Source: Lewinellaceae bacterium
GTDB taxonomy: Bacteria > Bacteroidota > Bacteroidia > Chitinophagales > Saprospiraceae
Reading direction: 5' to 3'
Length of the DNA: 64,000 nt
Assembly: GCA_020636025.1 (NCBI GenBank)
Contig: JACJYQ010000005.1
Coordinates: forward strand, 496,001-560,000
The notes under the pieces are model-generated. The model was not told where the DNA came from. It did not search any database and saw only the letters and a program-made list of their open reading frames with translations. Within the stretch, counting starts at the first letter, position 1; each line of letters starts with the position of its first letter. This document shows, piece after piece, positions 61,002-64,000 of the stretch. The position numbers were made by a program, and so were the translations under genes.

Positions 61002-63383
61002 ATGCAGGCTGCAGAATCATCAGAAAGGAAATTTGGCACATTGCCAGTGTTCTTTACTGCCATCTCCACCATACTGGGGGCCGTAATGTTCCTGCGGTTT
61101 GGGTTTGCTGTTGGAACAGTAGGGTTTCTGGGAACCGTGGCTATAGTTCTCATTGGGCATGCGGTAACCATACCCACAGCCATGGCGATAGCCGAGATCG
61201 CCACCAACCAGAAAGTAGAAGGGGGAGGTGAGTATTTTATTGTATCCCGTTCATTCGGTTTGGTCATTGGTTCTACCATAGGTATTGCCTTATACCTCTC
61301 CCAAGCCATCAGCATAGCATTTTACACATTAGCCTTTACGGAGGCATTTGCTCCGTTAACAGACTGGATAAACTACAGTTTTACTTTGCCCTCCGGTATA
61401 TCCTGGCTGCTGGATCAGAAACAAACCATCGGAATTCCGGCGCTGTTTCTGCTCACCTTTATCATGCTGACCAAGGGTGCTGATCTGGGTGTAAAAACGC
61501 TGTACTACGTGGTAGCGATTCTGGGTTTCGCGATGTTCTCCTTTTTCATTGGACAAACCGAATACAGCCAGACTCATAATTTCGAATTCAATACAACGGT
61601 TTACAACCAGTCGAATGTTGAAAAACCGGTACCGATATTAAATCTGCCGGAACCGGCAACGCCCGATACTGGTACTTTAAGTACTCGTACGCCTGAGATC
61701 AGGCAAGGATATCCAACACAACCACAGCGGCCTTCCATTCCGGCTATTGGTTTTTTCGCTGTCTTTGCAATCATATTCCCCGCATTCACGGGTATGACAG
61801 CCGGCGTTGGATTGTCCGGAGACCTGAAAGATCCAGGTAAATCCATTCCACTGGGAACCTTATCGGCCACCATTACCGGCATGGTCATTTATCTGTTCAT
61901 CACCTGGAAACTGGCCATCTCTGCCAGTCCGGATGAACTGGCAGATGTGAGCAAACTCACCATGAGCGAAATTGCCTGGCAGGGATGGCTCATTATTCCC
62001 CTGGGGCTGGCAGCAGCGACCATTTCTTCTGCACTGGGTTCCATCATGGTGGCACCGCGAACGCTGCAGGCCATTGCCAGAGACAAGATATTTCCTTCAA
62101 CCCAAGCCAATCGATGGTTATCCGAGGGAAAAGGTGCTACAGACGAACCGTACAACGCGTCCATAATAACCATTGCCATCGCAGGCTTTTTCATTTTGAT
62201 GGGTGCTCTCGACAGCGTAGCCGAAATCATTTCCATGTTTTTCATGGTTACTTACGGATCGCTTTGTCTGATCTCCTTTTTGAACCATTTTGCTGCCGAT
62301 CCCAGCTACCGGCCAAGGTTTAGATCGAAGTGGTTTATTTCGCTTTTTGGCGCCATCGCCTGTTTCGGATTGATGTTTTTTATGAATCCGCTCTATGCCA
62401 CCATTGCAGTAGGTATGATGGTGGGTTTGTATTTCGCCATTGGCTTTTACAACCCCGACAAACGCAATATTGCTGCAATTTTTCAGGGGGTGATATTCCA
62501 ATTGAGCAGACAGCTTCAGATTTTCCTGCAAAAAGCGCAAAAAGAGGAAGTAAGCAGCTGGCGACCCTCCGCGATTGCCCTTGCAGATTGCACGTTCAAA
62601 CGGCTGGCTTTGTTTGATCTGATCCGCTGGTTATCTCAGAAATACGGATTTGGCACATACATCCATTACATTGCCGATTATGTGTCCAAAAAATCAGGTA
62701 AGCAGGCGCAGGAGGTGAAAGACAGACTCATTCTAATGGCAGAATCGAGCGATAGCAAGGTATATGTGGATACGCTGATCAGCCCTTCGTTTCAGGACAG
62801 TATTGCTCAGGTAATTCAGCTTCCTGGCGTAGCCGGCACAGATAACAACCTTCTGCTATTGGAATTCTCCAAAAATTACCCAACTCACCTGGAAGATTTT
62901 GAAGAGAGTTTCAAGTTGATCAAGGCCGTCAATTACGATGTAGCCATCCTGGCATCTTCGGAACGAGGTTATGGCTTGAAAAAAGAAATACACATCTGGA
63001 TCACTTCTGATGATTATGCCAACGCAAGCCTGATGATCCTGCTCGGTTATATCATTTTGGGGCACTCTGATTGGCGAGGTGGACAGATCACCATATTTGC
63101 TGTGTATCCGGAAGACAAGCTGGAGGAAGAACGGGCTAAGTTGTACTCACTCATTGAGGCCGGACAGTTGCCTATATCCTATAGCAACATCAAGGTAATT
63201 TCCCGACCTGTAGACAGGCCACTTAAAGAAGTAATGGTGGAAATGTCGCAGGATGCCGACTTAACCATCGTTGGATTCCGTCAGGAGATTATTAAGCACC
63301 AGGGAGTAGATACATTATTAAGCCTGAAAGAAATCGGGAACACGCTGTTTGTGCATTCCGGGGAGCACAAGGCCATCAAGTAA
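61002..63383 (+). CDS. Cation-chloride-cotransporter-like amino acid permease family protein
   Basis: A 793-residue protein. About 12 membrane helices lie in residues 10-500, opening with FGTLPVFFTAISTILGAVMF and LRFGFAVGTVGFLGTVAIV, typical of the SLC12/CCC branch of the APC superfamily, and GGGEYFIVSRSFGLVIGS follows. A long hydrophilic C-terminal region (about 500-793) matches the cytosolic domain of CCC transporters. Eukaryotic CCCs move Na, K and Cl; for bacterial ones substrates are poorly known. The protein is larger than plain amino acid permeases (about 450 residues), which supports the CCC-like call. Confidence 0.82.
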   Translation: MQAAESSERKFGTLPVFFTAISTILGAVMFLRFGFAVGTVGFLGTVAIVLIGHAVTIPTAMAIAEIATNQKVEGGGEYFIVSRSFGLVIGSTIGIALYLSQAISIAFYTLAFTEAFAPLTDWINYSFTLPSGISWLLDQKQTIGIPALFLLTFIMLTKGADLGVKTLYYVVAILGFAMFSFFIGQTEYSQTHNFEFNTTVYNQSNVEKPVPILNLPEPATPDTGTLSTRTPEIRQGYPTQPQRPSIPAIGFFAVFAIIFPAFTGMTAGVGLSGDLKDPGKSIPLGTLSATITGMVIYLFITWKLAISASPDELADVSKLTMSEIAWQGWLIIPLGLAAATISSALGSIMVAPRTLQAIARDKIFPSTQANRWLSEGKGATDEPYNASIITIAIAGFFILMGALDSVAEIISMFFMVTYGSLCLISFLNHFAADPSYRPRFRSKWFISLFGAIACFGLMFFMNPLYATIAVGMMVGLYFAIGFYNPDKRNIAAIFQGVIFQLSRQLQIFLQKAQKEEVSSWRPSAIALADCTFKRLALFDLIRWLSQKYGFGTYIHYIADYVSKKSGKQAQEVKDRLILMAESSDSKVYVDTLISPSFQDSIAQVIQLPGVAGTDNNLLLLEFSKNYPTHLEDFEESFKLIKAVNYDVAILASSERGYGLKKEIHIWITSDDYANASLMILLGYIILGHSDWRGGQITIFAVYPEDKLEEERAKLYSLIEAGQLPISYSNIKVISRPVDRPLKEVMVEMSQDADLTIVGFRQEIIKHQGVDTLLSLKEIGNTLFVHSGEHKAIK

Positions 63384-63431
63384 TGATCACTGATTTTACG
63401 GATTATTGGATTTCACTGATTTTTGGATTGG

Positions 63432-63447
63432 GTCGGCTTACGCCGAC
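63432..63447 (+). terminator. Small hairpin after the permease gene
   Basis: A 6-bp perfect stem (GTCGGC with GCCGAC) and 4-nt loop followed by TTTACCTTTT, 49 bp after the permease stop. Confidence 0.35.
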
Positions 63448-63494
63448 TTTACCTTTTATACCAATGTGCAGCCCGTGGTGAAACATTGAATACC

Positions 63495-64000
63495 CTAAAC
63501 TTTATTAAGTGCCCCCATGTACCTGTAATATCCTCGAGCGATGCCGTACCCTTCCCTAAAAGATGCAGGTTTTATTCCCAGTTGCCTTTGTGCTTTGTGC
63601 AGTTTGAATAACAACTTCCAGTGTTTGAATTGATCGCGATAAGCTCTCCATATACCGTGTGATGGATCGTAAATGTGGGCAGGTTCTGCCAAAATACCAT
63701 TTAGCTCCATGGTTTTAAACCGGCCATTTTTTAGTGCCTCGAAATCCTGAAACTTCAGGTCGAAACGGCCGTAATAAACTCCTTCAATTTTTTGGCAAAT
63801 CCTTCGGAAGCTTTCTGTTAGCTTCGGTTCTATCAAATAATTGCCGTTTAGAAATTTTGTACCTCTCGAGTGATTGCCAATGAGTTCGAGGATTATTTCT
63901 TCCCCATTTTTGGGTATTTGCCCCAGGACATCCGGAAAATCACGTTCAAAGCGCTCGAGCTGAAATGCCGATCTGGTGTCTTTTACCATTAACTCCCGCA
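63495..64000 (-). CDS. ATP-grasp-like protein, C-terminal part (runs off the right edge)
   Basis: The frame is open from the right edge (no stop before the first ATG at 63989), so the N-terminus is outside the window; at least 168 residues are seen. The segment GRFDLKFQDFEALKNGRFKT followed by MELNGILAEPAHIYDP resembles the metal and ATP-binding end of ATP-grasp enzymes such as D-Ala-D-Ala ligases and their relatives. The Asp/Glu/Asn set (D..K, E-N) is in the expected order. The final part (GIARGYYRYMGALNKV) looks membrane-associated or helical. The exact ligase activity cannot be told from this fragment. Confidence 0.55.
   Translation of the reverse strand, partial: RELMVKDTRSAFQLERFERDFPDVLGQIPKNGEEIILELIGNHSRGTKFLNGNYLIEPKLTESFRRICQKIEGVYYGRFDLKFQDFEALKNGRFKTMELNGILAEPAHIYDPSHGIWRAYRDQFKHWKLLFKLHKAQRQLGIKPASFREGYGIARGYYRYMGALNKV

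Overview
This window is chromosomal DNA of a Bacteroidota bacterium. Several things point that way: type IX secretion (T9SS) parts and cargo (a SprA N-terminus, a PorW/SprE lipoprotein, three proteins with T9SS sorting domains), promoter-like TTTG...TAnnTTTG elements, weak or absent Shine-Dalgarno sites at nearly all genes, and families typical of that phylum (DUF5606, DUF3109, DUF3078, HU-CCDC81/SPOR, OMP_b-brl TonB receptors). A free-living Saprospiria-like lineage is my guess, but it is inference only. I saw no rRNA, tRNA or CRISPR array.

Layout. 1-5.9 kb: start of sprA, a TolC-type channel, a KASIII-type ketoacyl synthase, a DUF2141 protein, fructose-bisphosphatase and a small lipoprotein. 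5.9-7.5 kb: an intact IS4-superfamily insertion sequence between two exact 68-bp direct repeats, each built around a perfect 62-bp palindrome. 7.5-14.1 kb: a minimal T9SS-tagged protein, NRDE protein, GT2 enzyme, DUF5606-frr operon, PP2C/SpoIIE phosphatase, and a tandem array of two porin-like genes plus a decayed third copy. 14.1-20.4 kb: a CHAT-protease/TPR protein and a membrane-anchored secreted protein, divergent from an ECF-type sigma factor and a membrane TPR protein; this is the best candidate for an undescribed signalling system. 20.5-31.9 kb: two GT2 enzymes, a Crp/Fnr-methyltransferase-small protein-pabB cluster, fabG, an Ig-like lipoprotein, a second sigma factor (TTG start), an MscS-like membrane protein and a DUF3078 protein. 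32.1-36.5 kb: a 1464-residue secreted protein with about 14 cysteine-rich repeats. 36.8-44.2 kb: an AntA/AntB-like protein, the glgA-glgC-DUF3109 glycogen operon, a Tat-exported sugar isomerase-like protein, ribonuclease Z and a second Crp/Fnr regulator. 44.4-64 kb: a gliding-motility C-terminal-domain protein, methylmalonyl-CoA epimerase, HU-CCDC81/SPOR protein, NrtR-like NUDIX regulator, TlpA-like reductase, M23 peptidase-ruvA, PorW/SprE, a TonB-type receptor, a DUF481-like protein, a cation-chloride-cotransporter-like permease and the end of an ATP-grasp protein.

How it fits together. Much of the window concerns the cell envelope: T9SS machinery (SprA, PorW), its cargo, barrel proteins and glycosyltransferases. 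Glycogen synthesis (glgA, glgC) and gluconeogenesis (fbp) form a carbon-storage theme. Intergenic space is unusually rich in short-period arrays: heptamers GAGTGCG, ATGATAT and ATGGTTA, and a degenerate octamer TAATTAGC. They are often arranged as inverted pairs, frequently between convergent genes. A larger GC-rich palindromic family is present as well.
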